Part shown: in pieces, positions 15,834-25,016 of the stretch
Position numbering within the stretch: position 1 is the stretch's first letter
How the letters are laid out: each line of letters begins with the position of its first letter
Assembly: GCF_014161445.1 (NCBI RefSeq)
Contig: NZ_JABBXA010000008.1
Span: 1 to 64,000 of the forward strand
Length of the DNA: 64,000 nt
Source of the DNA: Microbispora sp. H13382
Lineage (GTDB): Bacteria > Actinomycetota > Actinomycetes > Streptosporangiales > Streptosporangiaceae
Direction: 5' to 3'
Notes under the pieces: generated by a model
Told to the model about the DNA's origin: nothing
Database searches by the model: none
Seen by the model: the letters and a program-made list of their open reading frames with translations, nothing else
Made by a program: the position numbers and the translations under genes

Positions 15834-16766
15834 TCAGCCCGCCCAGGACCGGAGTTTGTCAGGATTGCGCACGGCCCAGAGGTGCTTGATGCGGTCGCCT
15901 GCGACGTCGAACGCCATCACCACCACGATGGCGCCGTCCTGCTCGACCATCAGGCCGGGCTGCCCGTTGACCGTGCGCTCCAGGAAGACGAGGCCGGGCG
16001 CCAGCTCGGCAATCGTGATTAGGTAGCGCGCGATGTGCTCGCCGCCTTCCATCGGGCGGAGCACGGCGCTGACCAGGCCGCCGCCGTCGGCGATCCCTCT
16101 GGCGTCGGGCGCGAGCAGGCCGACGAGGGCGTCGATGTCCCTGGCTTCCCATGCCTCCTTGAACTTCCTGACGGTGTCCGCCTGACGAGCGGCCGGAGTC
16201 GCGGCGGCCCGCGACGCGCGCATCCGCCGGCGGGCCGAGGAGGCCAGCTGGCGGCAGGCCGCGGGCGTGCGGCCGACGATCTCGGCCACTTCGGCGAAGG
16301 AGTAGCGGAAGACGTCGTGCAGGATGAACGCGACCCGCTCGGCCGGGGTCATCGACTCCAGCACCACCATGAAGGCCATAGAGATCGACTCGTCCAACGT
16401 GACACGGTCGGCCGGGTCGGTCGTGAACCCGTCCGGCCATCCACTGATCCACTCCCCGCGATCGGGCACCGGCTCGGGAATCCATTCCCCCACATAGTGC
16501 TCCCGCCGAACCCGCGCCGAGCCGAGCAGGTCCAGGCAGATGCGACCGGCGACTCTTGTCAGCCAGGCGGCGGGAGACTCGATGGCCTCCTGCTGCTGCC
16601 GCGACAACGTGTACCAGCGGGTGTATGTCTCCTGGACGACGTCCTCGGCCTCGGTCAGCGAGCCGAGGAGCCGGTAGGCGAGATTGATCAGCTGACGCCG
16701 CTCGCTCACGATCACGCGCAGGTCCGGGTCGAGCCGGCAGTCTCCCTGCGTGGCTGGGGTGGTCAT
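15834..16766 (-). CDS. sigJ: ECF41/SigJ-type RNA polymerase sigma factor with SnoaL-like C-terminus
   Basis: A 310-residue ECF sigma factor. Region 2 is RRQLINLAYRLLGSLTEAEDVVQETYTRWY, and region 4 is MTPAERVAFILHDVFRYSFAEVAEIVGRTPAACRQLASSARRRM. An extra C-terminal domain (about 195-310, VRKFKEAWEARDIDALVGLLAPDARGIADGGG to RNPDKLRSW) is SnoaL/NTF2-like and controls activity in this group in place of an anti-sigma factor. The start is the ATG at 16766. The NmrA-like gene follows in the operon, and paired CCTCACA-N16-CGTC promoters lie upstream, suggesting self-control. Confidence 0.9.
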   Translation of the reverse strand: MTTPATQGDCRLDPDLRVIVSERRQLINLAYRLLGSLTEAEDVVQETYTRWYTLSRQQQEAIESPAAWLTRVAGRICLDLLGSARVRREHYVGEWIPEPVPDRGEWISGWPDGFTTDPADRVTLDESISMAFMVVLESMTPAERVAFILHDVFRYSFAEVAEIVGRTPAACRQLASSARRRMRASRAAATPAARQADTVRKFKEAWEARDIDALVGLLAPDARGIADGGGLVSAVLRPMEGGEHIARYLITIAELAPGLVFLERTVNGQPGLMVEQDGAIVVVMAFDVAGDRIKHLWAVRNPDKLRSWAG

Positions 16767-16808
16767 GGTGCCCCCGATTCCTTTCTTGGCGCCTGCTCTC
16801 ACCAGACC

Positions 16809-16872
16809 GACGAGACAGCCCGGCGAAATGTGAGGTCGGCTCTCGCCTCACATTTCCCGGTGCCGCGTCGTC
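16809..16872. promoter_or_regulatory. Mirror-image pair of ECF41-type promoters between sigJ and yceI
   Basis: GAAATGTGAGG (16825-16835) and CCTCACATTTC (16846-16856) are perfect 11-bp inverted repeats. Read outward, each arm gives CCTCACA, then exactly 16 nt, then CGTC: rightward -35 at 16846-16852 and -10 at 16869-16872; leftward -35 at 16835-16829 and -10 at 16812-16809. From memory, ECF41 promoters have a TGTCACA-like -35 and a CGTC -10, so five of seven -35 bases and the whole -10 agree. The leftward -10 is 43 bp before the sigJ ATG. Confidence 0.7.
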
Positions 16873-16999
16873 GTACTGCTGACGACAAGAGCATCCAACT
16901 GGCCGGAGCCGGCGTCCCCGCCTGCGGCACATCGCCGGCGTCCCGCGCGCGGGACAGCGAAGGACCCACCGCAATCTTTCCCCTCAGGAGTGACCGAGC

Positions 17000-17566
17000 A
17001 TGTCGACAACGACCGAATTCAGCGAGCTGACCGGTGATTACGTCCTCGATACCGCCCGTACGCGGATCGGGTTCGTCGCCCGGCACACGATGGCCAGCCG
17101 TGTGAGGGGGCGGTTCGGTGAGTTCGAGGGCGGCGCGCACCTGGACGGCGAGGATCCGTCGAAGTCCGCCGTCCGGCTCGTCATCCACGCCGACAGCGTT
17201 CAGACCGGCAGCGCGCGGCGTGACGCGCACCTGCGCGGGAGGTTCCTGCACGTGGACGACCACCCGGACATCACCTTCACCTCAACCGTGGTGGAGCAGA
17301 CCGGTGGCGCCGGATTCGAGGTCACCGGCGACCTCACCATCCGCGGGGTGATCAGGCCGGTGACCGTGCACTTCGAGCTGACCGGCGTCGAGAACGACCC
17401 GCGGGGAGCCTTCCGAATCGGCTTCACGGGCCACCTCACGCTCGACCGCACCCACTGGGGCGTCGACTGGAACGCCGCGACCACGATCCTGGTCAGCCCG
17501 AAGGTGCTGCTGGAGCTCGACGCCACCGTGATCCGGCGTATCGCCTCACCATTGTCTGGCAGTTGA
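17000..17566 (+). CDS. YceI-family lipid-binding protein
   Basis: A 188-residue YceI protein, a lipocalin-like beta barrel that binds isoprenoid-type lipids. It shows GDYVLDTARTRIGFVARHTMASRVRGRFGEFEG at the start, then HADSVQTGSARRDAHLRGRFLHVDDHPDITF, and LTLDRTHWGVDWNA near the end, all family hallmarks. There is no signal peptide, so it is cytoplasmic, as in most actinobacterial members. AGGAG lies about 9 nt before the ATG. It is transcribed from the SigJ-side promoter region and its last 21 bp overlap the convergent STAND gene. Confidence 0.9.
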   Translation: MSTTTEFSELTGDYVLDTARTRIGFVARHTMASRVRGRFGEFEGGAHLDGEDPSKSAVRLVIHADSVQTGSARRDAHLRGRFLHVDDHPDITFTSTVVEQTGGAGFEVTGDLTIRGVIRPVTVHFELTGVENDPRGAFRIGFTGHLTLDRTHWGVDWNAATTILVSPKVLLELDATVIRRIASPLSGS

Positions 17567-19699
17567 CCCGTCCGCCTCCAGCCCGAACCGTAGCAGGTCT
17601 GTCCACCGGCCCCCCTTTCCCTCCTGCATCCGCCGCGTGGCCAGCTCGTACAATGCGGTCGTGCCGCCGGCGTCGGCGGCGGCGCGGGCCAGGCGTTCTG
17701 CGCCTTCGTGGTCGCCGGCCTGGTACCGCCTCCGCACCAGCGCTTGCAGCGAAAAGGTGTGGCCGGCGTTGGCGGCGGTCCGGGCGACGCGTTGGGCACC
17801 CTCGTGGTCGCCGGCCTCGTGCCGCATCCGGGCCAGGTCCTGCAGCGCGGAGATGTGGCCGGCGTCGGCGGCGGCCCAGGTGAGGCGTTCTGCGCCTTCC
17901 CGGTCGCCGGCCTTCTCTCGTATCCGTGGCAGGCCGTAAAACGCGTCGATTTGGCCGGCGTCGGCGGCGGCCTGGTACAGGCGTCCAGCGCGTTCGAGAT
18001 CGCCGGCCTGATCGCGCGTCTGTGCCAGGTTGTAGAGCGCGAAGGTGTCGCCGGCGTCGGCGGCGACCCGGGCGAGGCGTTCTGCGCCGTCGTGGTCACC
18101 GGCCTGCTCCCGGATCCGCGTCAGCTCCCGCATCGCGAAGGTGTCGCCCGCGTCGGCGACTGCTCGGTACAACGCGAAGGCGTGACGATTGCGCCCGCGA
18201 TCGCGGGCGGCCTTGGCGAAAGCGCGGTGGTCGCTCACCGAGGCGGCGTGGCGGGTGGCGGCGTTCCAGAAGGTGGCGGGGGGACAGCGGAAGCGGCGGG
18301 TGCGGCTGCCGTGCTGTTCGAGGTAGTCGGCGAGGCGATAGACCGGCTCGCCCTGATCTTGTGCGGCGGGGGCGTGACCGGTGCCGGGACGAGGTCTGAT
18401 CAGGGCCAACGGCGGGCGGGCTCCCCGGCAGGAGCGGTGATCGGTCAGGTAAGCGAAAGCGCGTTCGAGCCAGTCGTCGTCGAGCAGGTGCCATTGCTCG
18501 TCGCTGAGATAGCCGGGGGCGGCTTCCGCGAGCAGGAGGCGGGGCAGGGCCGGACCGTGACCGAGCCGGCGGGCGTCGATCGCGGCGTCCAGGACGGCGC
18601 GGGCGGCGGGTTCGGCGTTGTCGTAGAGCTCCAGCAGAGCCGGTCCACCGGCCAGGTACTGGGTCAACCGCCCCTCCGGGGCCCGGCGCAGGGCCTCGGC
18701 CAGACGGGGATCGCCGGTGTTCGCCGCCTGCCGGCCCGCGGTGTCGAGGTCGGTGTCGGCGAAGGACTCGGGAAGGCGGATGCTGGCGTTTTTGACCAGC
18801 TCGCGGGCCTGGGCGTACGGATCGGGCTGACCGGTGTGCGGGACCGCGGTGAGAGCCTTCCAGTAGGCGGGCCACAGGGTGCCCAGCACCAGCACCGGCC
18901 CTCGCTCCTGAGCACGCAGCAACTCCCGGAGCCCGCCGGCGACCCGCTCCCCGACGGCTGGATCGGCGGTGAGCAGGTAGTGCTGGGTCTCGTTCAGCCA
19001 CACCACGGTGTACGGGCCGATCGACCTCAGCTCGGTCAGGACCGCCGCCGGACGGCTCGGCTCGATCGGGTGCCAAAGCCGCCACGGTTCGGGCAGGGTC
19101 CGGACCGCTTCCCACAGGGCGCGGGTCTTGCCCGTCGCCGAGTCGCCGACCAGCACGACCAGCCGGGACGCTCCCGCTCGCACGTCGCGGATCACCTGGG
19201 CGAGGGTTTCGTCATGCGATCGAGGGATGTAGGCGGGTAACTCCTCCAGCTCCCGACCGATGGCGTCGACGCGAATCGCCGGATGGACCTCCAGGTCCAG
19301 CGGCCGGAACTGTCCGATCGGCCTACCCGGTGCCGCTGCGGCCGGGGGTGGCGCGGGAGCGGCGGCCATCGGGAGAGGGCAGGCCGGCGGCCGGCCGTTC
19401 TGCACCTCGTCATAGGCCCGCCTCCACGCCGTCATGTCGCCCAGCACCGCGTCGGGATCCCCGCGCTTGTCCTCCGTCACCTTCTTGCGGTAGGCCTCCA
19501 GCAGGCGCTCGACCTGTTCGCTCCAGCTCGGTAGCCGCTTACGCGTGCCGTGGACGAGCGACTCGACCGTGGTCTTCGGGATGCCGGAGTGGCGGGACAG
19601 CCACTGCACCGAGGGGTTCCAGGCCGCCGCCCGCGCCCGCACCAGGTAGCCGAGGAAGAGCCGCACACCGTCGCCGTGGTCGTCGGGCGGTTTCGCCAT
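17546..19699 (-). CDS. HTH - P-loop ATPase - TPR/Sel1-repeat (STAND-like) protein
   Basis: 717 residues in three parts. About 1-75 is an XRE-like HTH (WLSRHSGIPKTTVESLVHGTRKRLPSWSEQVERLL). About 165-500 is a P-loop NTPase with Walker A VGDSATGKTRALWEAV (~176) and Walker B-like YTVVWLNE. From about 530 to the end are six or so 34-36-residue helical repeats built on DAGDTFAL..L.....QAGDHEGAERLAR.AA, a Sel1/TPR-type solenoid. The layout is that of STAND signal-sensing ATPases, some of which act in development, others in phage defence. No effector domain is visible. A conserved actinobacterial type; function unknown. Confidence 0.78.
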   Translation of the reverse strand: MAKPPDDHGDGVRLFLGYLVRARAAAWNPSVQWLSRHSGIPKTTVESLVHGTRKRLPSWSEQVERLLEAYRKKVTEDKRGDPDAVLGDMTAWRRAYDEVQNGRPPACPLPMAAAPAPPPAAAAPGRPIGQFRPLDLEVHPAIRVDAIGRELEELPAYIPRSHDETLAQVIRDVRAGASRLVVLVGDSATGKTRALWEAVRTLPEPWRLWHPIEPSRPAAVLTELRSIGPYTVVWLNETQHYLLTADPAVGERVAGGLRELLRAQERGPVLVLGTLWPAYWKALTAVPHTGQPDPYAQARELVKNASIRLPESFADTDLDTAGRQAANTGDPRLAEALRRAPEGRLTQYLAGGPALLELYDNAEPAARAVLDAAIDARRLGHGPALPRLLLAEAAPGYLSDEQWHLLDDDWLERAFAYLTDHRSCRGARPPLALIRPRPGTGHAPAAQDQGEPVYRLADYLEQHGSRTRRFRCPPATFWNAATRHAASVSDHRAFAKAARDRGRNRHAFALYRAVADAGDTFAMRELTRIREQAGDHDGAERLARVAADAGDTFALYNLAQTRDQAGDLERAGRLYQAAADAGQIDAFYGLPRIREKAGDREGAERLTWAAADAGHISALQDLARMRHEAGDHEGAQRVARTAANAGHTFSLQALVRRRYQAGDHEGAERLARAAADAGGTTALYELATRRMQEGKGGRWTDLLRFGLEADGSTARQW

Positions 19700-19802
19700 G
19701 TCGTGGCTCCTTCGCTGTCCTCCACCGACAGGTCCCCGGTACCGCCGGCTACGGCGGCGATTTCAGGCTAAAACCGCATCCGCCGCACTGCACGGCAGCA
19801 GC

Positions 19803-19834
19803 GGTCACGGGGTGACCCCGGATAATCCGGGGTC
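19803..19834. promoter_or_regulatory. Two nested palindromes before the GH42 gene
   Basis: GGTCAC-GGG-GTGACC (19803-19817) overlaps a 21-bp palindrome with arms GACCCCGGAT (19814-19823) and ATCCGGGGTC (19825-19834) around a single A. They lie 101 bp before the GH42 ATG and 104 bp before the divergent STAND gene. Only one of the two could form as a hairpin at a time; each could also be an operator. Confidence 0.45.
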
Positions 19835-19934
19835 GATTGACTCATCTCTGTACGTCCGGTTAGCTCTGGTGGCAGCCCGCGACAGCGCACGGAACGGACG
19901 GGGACGCGACGACCTCTCGGCCGGGGAGTGACGG

Positions 19935-21715
19935 ATGACAGACGCTCGCATGCGCGCCCTCATCGACCGCCTCGGCGGCCTGGCGTACGGCGGGGACTAC
20001 AACCCCGAGCAGTGGGATCCGGCCGTGTGGCGGGAGGACGTCCGGCTCATGCGCGAGGCGGGGGTGAACCTCGTGTCGCTCGGCGTCTTCGCGTGGGCGT
20101 CGCTCGAACCGGAACCGGGAAAGTACGAGTTCGGCTGGCTCGACGAGATCATGGACCTGCTCCACGGGAACGGGATCGCCGTCAACCTCGCCACCCCCAC
20201 CGCCGCGCCGCCGGCCTGGCTGTCCCAGCGGTATCCCGAGGTCCTGCCGGTCATGGCCGACGGCGAGCGGTTCGGTTTCGGCAACCGCCTGCACGTCGAG
20301 GCGCCGGGCGTGCCGCGCACCTGGATGAACCCCAGCCGAATCCTGGACTTCAAGCGCTTCACCTCCGACACCCTGCTGAAGTGCTTCGTCGCCGAGCGGG
20401 ACATCGTCAGGTCCTTCCGCGACGACATCCCGGTCGTCACCAACTTCATGCGCTTCTACCGGCACGCCGACTACTGGCGCTGGGCGCCGGAGGAGGACGC
20501 GGCGGCCCTCGACATCTACCCCGACCCCGCCGACCCGGACGCGCACGTCTCGGCGGCCTTCCAGTTCGACCTGTTCCGGTCGCTCAAGGGCGGGCAGCCG
20601 TGGCTGCTGATGGAGCAGGCCGCGAGCGCGGTCAGCCAGTGGCGGCTCAACGTGGTCAAGGAGCCCGGCCGGATGCGGCTCGGCTCGCTCCAGGCGGTCT
20701 CCCGTGGGGCGGACTCCGTCATGTTCTTCCAGTGGCGGGCCGGCCGGGGCGGGCACGAACGCTTCCACTCGGCGATGCTGCCGCACTCCGGCCCGGACTC
20801 GCGCACCTTCCGGGAGGTCGCCGAGCTCGGCCGCGAGGTCGGACGGCTGTCACCCGTGGCGGGAACCACCACGCGCGCCGGGGTCGCCGTCCTGTTCGAC
20901 TGGGACGGCTGGTGGGGGCTGGAGGAGCTGTGGGGCCTGCCCCGCAACGACTTCAGCTACGTGGACACCGTCATGCGGCACTACCGGCCGCTGTGGGAGC
21001 ACCACTACGCGGTCGACGTCGTGTCGCCGCACAGCGATCTGTCGCGCTACAAGGTGCTGGTCGTGCCCAACGCGTACCTGATGGACGACGAGGGCGTCGG
21101 CGCCGTCACCGAGTTCGACCGGCGCGGCGGGACGGTCGTCATGTCCTTCTTCTCGGGCGTCGTGGACGCGTGCAACCGCGTGCGGCCGGACGGCTACCCG
21201 GGCGCGTTCCGCCGCCTCATCGGCGCGAAGATCGACGAGTACTGGCCGGCGCGTGCCGGCGAGCGGTTCGCCGTCGAGTTCTCCGACGGGAGCACGGCGA
21301 CGGCGGACTGGTGGCGCGAGGACATCCACCTCGAGACCGGGACCGCGCTGGCGACCTACGCCGACGGGCTGCTCAGGGGACGCGCCGCCGTCGTCGCGAA
21401 CGCCTACGGGGCGGGCCGGGTCGTCTACTTCGCCACCCTCCTGGAGGCCGGCGCCTTCGAGCGGGTGCTGATCGGCGAGCTGAGGGTGGCGGGCGTGGCC
21501 GACCGCTTCCACGGGCTGCCCGCCCATCTGGAGTGCACGGTCCGCGAGGACGAGCGGCACGAGTACCTCTTCCTCCTCAACCACGACCCCGGGACCCCGT
21601 CACCGTCCCCCTGGAAAGCGTGGGTACGGACCTCCTCACCGGCCGGCCGGCGTCAGGGGAGATCACCGTTCCGCCCCTCGGGGCGGCGGTCGTGCGGCGG
21701 GTGCGGCAGGCGTGA
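19935..21715 (+). pseudogene. GH42 beta-galactosidase with internal loss and frameshift
   Basis: The N-terminus (GLAYGGDYNPEQWDPAVWREDVRLMREAGVNLVSLGVFAWASLEPEPGKY) and the centre are clear GH42, with the nucleophile Glu near residue 227 (WLLMEQAAS). Between GFGNRLH (~residue 121) and VPRTWMNPSRILDFKRF the usual ~85 residues are missing, among them the NEYG motif with the acid/base Glu. The frame changes near 21578-21600: the gene runs to NHDPG, while the expected end (DPVTVPLESVGTDLLTGRPAS, to RVRQA and a stop at 21715) lies in the -1 frame. One missing base in the CCCCGGG run would explain it. Read through without correction, the frame continues to 21914 over the LacI gene. Probably inactive, or partly a sequencing fault. 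Confidence 0.8.
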
Positions 21716-22762
21716 CCGCGGTCCGGCCCCCGGCGGGGCCGTGCTCTCGCGTACGACGAGCTCGTTGGCGAGGTCGATCCTGCTCGTGGCCGGCTCCACG
21801 CCGCGGGCGAGGTCGAGCAGCATGTGGGCCGCGACCGTCGCCATGTCGCACAGCGGCTGGCCCACCGTGGTGAGGGCCGGCTCGACCCAGCCGGCGACGG
21901 GCACGTTGTCGTAGCCGACCACCGACAGCTCCCCGGGGATGTCGAGACCGAGCCGGCGCGCCGCGCGCAGGACGCCGAGCGCCTGCAGGTCCGACCCTGC
22001 GAAGATCGCGGTCGGCCGGTCGGGGCGCGACAGCAGATCCATGGCGTGCTCGTATCCGGCGTCGACGTAGAAGTTGCCGTACCTGACGAGGCCGGGGTCG
22101 ACGGCGAGCCCCGCCTCGTCGTGGGCGACCCGGAAACCGGCGACCCGTGCCCTGCTGCACATGACGTCCTTGGGGCCGGAGACGACCGCGATGCGGCGGT
22201 GGCCCAGCTCCAGGAGATGGCGGGTGGCGAGCAGGCCGCCGTCCCAGTTGTTCGAGCCGACCACGGGCACGGACTCGGCGATCTCGCCGTCGGTGTCGAC
22301 GACGACGAACGGGACCTGCGCCCGCCGCAGCTTCTGCTGCTGCGACTGCGACGGGCCGGACATGACGAACAGCACGCCGAGGGGCCGATGGTCGAGTACG
22401 CCGTCCAGCCACTCCTCCGGTGGCCGGTGCGCTCCTTTCAGCTGGGACAGGACGACCTCGATCCGCGCGGCGGAGGCGACGGTGTCGACCCCTCGGATGA
22501 TCTCCATCGACCACATGGAGTTCAGCTCGTGGAAGACGAGATCGATCTGCCCCTTGAGCGGCCTGCGGCGGAGGCGGCGGCGGTACTGGTGGCGGGCGAG
22601 GCCGGCCTCGACGCGTTCGCGCGTCTCCGGCGACACGTCGGGGCGGCCGTTGAGGACCTTGGAGACCGTGGTCACCGAGACGCCGAGCTCCGCGGCGATG
22701 GACGCGATGGTCGTGGGGCGAGGGCCGCGGGCTGGAGAAGGGCTGGTCATCGCTCCGCTCAC
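21653..22762 (-). CDS. LacI-family transcriptional regulator of the xylan operon
   Basis: About 369 residues. The N-terminal HTH is TIASIAAELGVSVTTVSKVLNGRPDVSPETRERVEAGL, with hinge helix before the ligand-binding half (LLELGHRRIAVVSGP, AIFAGSDLQALGVLRAARRLGLDIPGELSVVGYDNVPV). It is a typical sugar-responsive repressor. It is divergent from the ABC transporter operon, with GAAA-N-TTTC sites at both ends of the gap, so control of that operon and of itself is likely; a xylo-oligosaccharide inducer is inferred. The start is the GTG at 22762, or the ATG at 22750. Its last 63 bp run against the GH42 end. Confidence 0.88.
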   Translation of the reverse strand: MSGAMTSPSPARGPRPTTIASIAAELGVSVTTVSKVLNGRPDVSPETRERVEAGLARHQYRRRLRRRPLKGQIDLVFHELNSMWSMEIIRGVDTVASAARIEVVLSQLKGAHRPPEEWLDGVLDHRPLGVLFVMSGPSQSQQQKLRRAQVPFVVVDTDGEIAESVPVVGSNNWDGGLLATRHLLELGHRRIAVVSGPKDVMCSRARVAGFRVAHDEAGLAVDPGLVRYGNFYVDAGYEHAMDLLSRPDRPTAIFAGSDLQALGVLRAARRLGLDIPGELSVVGYDNVPVAGWVEPALTTVGQPLCDMATVAAHMLLDLARGVEPATSRIDLANELVVRESTAPPGAGPRSRLPHPPHDRRPEGRNGDLP

Positions 22763-22763
22763 T

Positions 22764-22785
22764 GTTTCCGAAATTTTCGCGAAAC
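22764..22785. promoter_or_regulatory. GAAA-N-TTTC operator candidate beside the lacI start
   Basis: GAAATTTTC at 22770-22778 is an odd-centred palindrome, flanked by outer arms GTTTC (22764-22768) and GAAAC (22781-22785). It lies 7 bp before the regulator's GTG start, suited to autoregulation. The same 9-bp form recurs at 22925, 51067, 60712 and 60814. Confidence 0.55.
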
Positions 22786-22924
22786 TCTAGCACCGAACCT
22801 GTCCAATATAAGCCGAGACCAGGCCAGAAGTAATGCAGTGAAATGGGCCGTGACGACGGCTGACTCCCCTCTTGACGGGGCTCTGGCCTCAGCCTATATT
22901 TCCGCAATATTACTGAGGATCACC

Positions 22925-22933
22925 GAAAATTTC
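22925..22933. promoter_or_regulatory. GAAA-N-TTTC operator candidate before the ABC transporter operon
   Basis: GAAAATTTC lies just after an AT-rich stretch (CTATATTTCCGCAATATT, 22893-22910) that would suit a -10 region; the transporter ATG is 158 bp further on. The gap to 23090 holds no gene. The outer region also shows an imperfect mirror (AATATAAGCC...CCAGGCCAG against CTGGCCTCAGCCTATATT), fitting two back-to-back promoters. Confidence 0.5.
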
Positions 22934-23090
22934 TGTCGCGTCACCTGCGCGTACGGCGTCGCTCGGCGTGGGTGAGACGGCGGTGCCGCAGCCCTCGCGG
23001 CCCCGGGCGCGGGGCCGGCCACGAGCGATGGTCGCGGCCGTCGGCGTGATCTGTCGGCGTGATCTGTCGGAGGGCACCGGAGGCACAGGC

Positions 23091-24079
<989 letters not shown>

Positions 24080-24083
<4 letters not shown>

Positions 24084-24952
24084 CCGTCGACAGGACCCGG
24101 GGTCACCGGGTGTTCCGGGCGGTCAACGCGGTCATCCTGACCGGCGTCGTGGTCGTGACCCTCTACCCCTTCGTCAACATCGTCGCCCGGTCGCTCAGCG
24201 ACGAGTTCGCCATCCGCGCCGGCAAGGTCAACCTCGTCCCGGTCGGGTTCACCTTCCGTACGTATGAGTTCGTGGCCTCCGACCCGACGTTCTGGATCAA
24301 CTACCGCAACACCCTGGTCTACACGGTCGTCGCCACGGCCATCGCGATGGTCATGACCACGTGCTACGCGTATGTCCTGTCGAAGAAGCACCTGAAGGGC
24401 CGGACGTTCCTGATCGGGATCGCGGTCTTCACGATGTTCTTCTCCGGCGGGCTCATCCCCAACTACATCCTCATCTCCAGCCTCGGGCTGAAGGACAGCA
24501 TCTGGGCCATCGTGCTGCCGAACGCGGTCAGCGTCTTCAACCTCCTGGTGATGAAGGCGTTCTTCGAGGGCCTACCGGCCGAGCTGGAGGAGGCCGCCGC
24601 GATCGACGGCATGAGCACCTACGGCATCCTGCTCCGGATCGTGCTGCCGCTGTCGAAGGCGGTCCTCGCGACGATCGTGCTGTTCTACGCCGTGTCGTTC
24701 TGGAACTCGTGGTTCGCGGCCTTCCTCTACATGAGCCAGAACGACCTGTTCCCCGTGACCGTCTACCTGCGCAACCTCATCGCCGGCGCCACCACGGGCA
24801 CGTCCGTCGGCGCCGACGCCACCGACATGACGGTGGCCACCAACATCAAGTCCGTGACGATGGTGCTCACGGTCATCCCGATCCTGGTGGTCTACCCCTT
24901 CGTCCAGCGGTACTTCGTCAAGGGCGTCATGCTCGGCGCGGTGAAGGGATAA
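24080..24952 (+). CDS. Sugar ABC transporter permease (YtcP-type)
   Basis: A 290-residue second permease. Its EAA loop is EEAAAIDGMSTYGILLRIVLPLSKAVLATI; the C-terminus IPILVVYPFVQRYFVKGVMLGAVKG is the usual end of carbohydrate permeases of the MalG class. About six membrane segments. The GTG start at 24080 overlaps the upstream stop. Permease pairs of this LplB/YtcP kind, with an unusually large binding protein, carry oligosaccharides; the GH39/GH67 genes downstream point to (glucurono)xylo-oligosaccharides. Confidence 0.9.
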
Positions 24953-25016
24953 CACGCCGGACCTCTCATTCCGCATCCACTCAGCCCGTTTTCCCAAGGG
25001 AGAGGACCCCCCTTTC

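Noticed and set aside
21716..21914. Extension of the GH42 frame to 21914
   Set aside because: This is what remains after the frameshift; it is antisense to LacI coding sequence and has no GH42 character.
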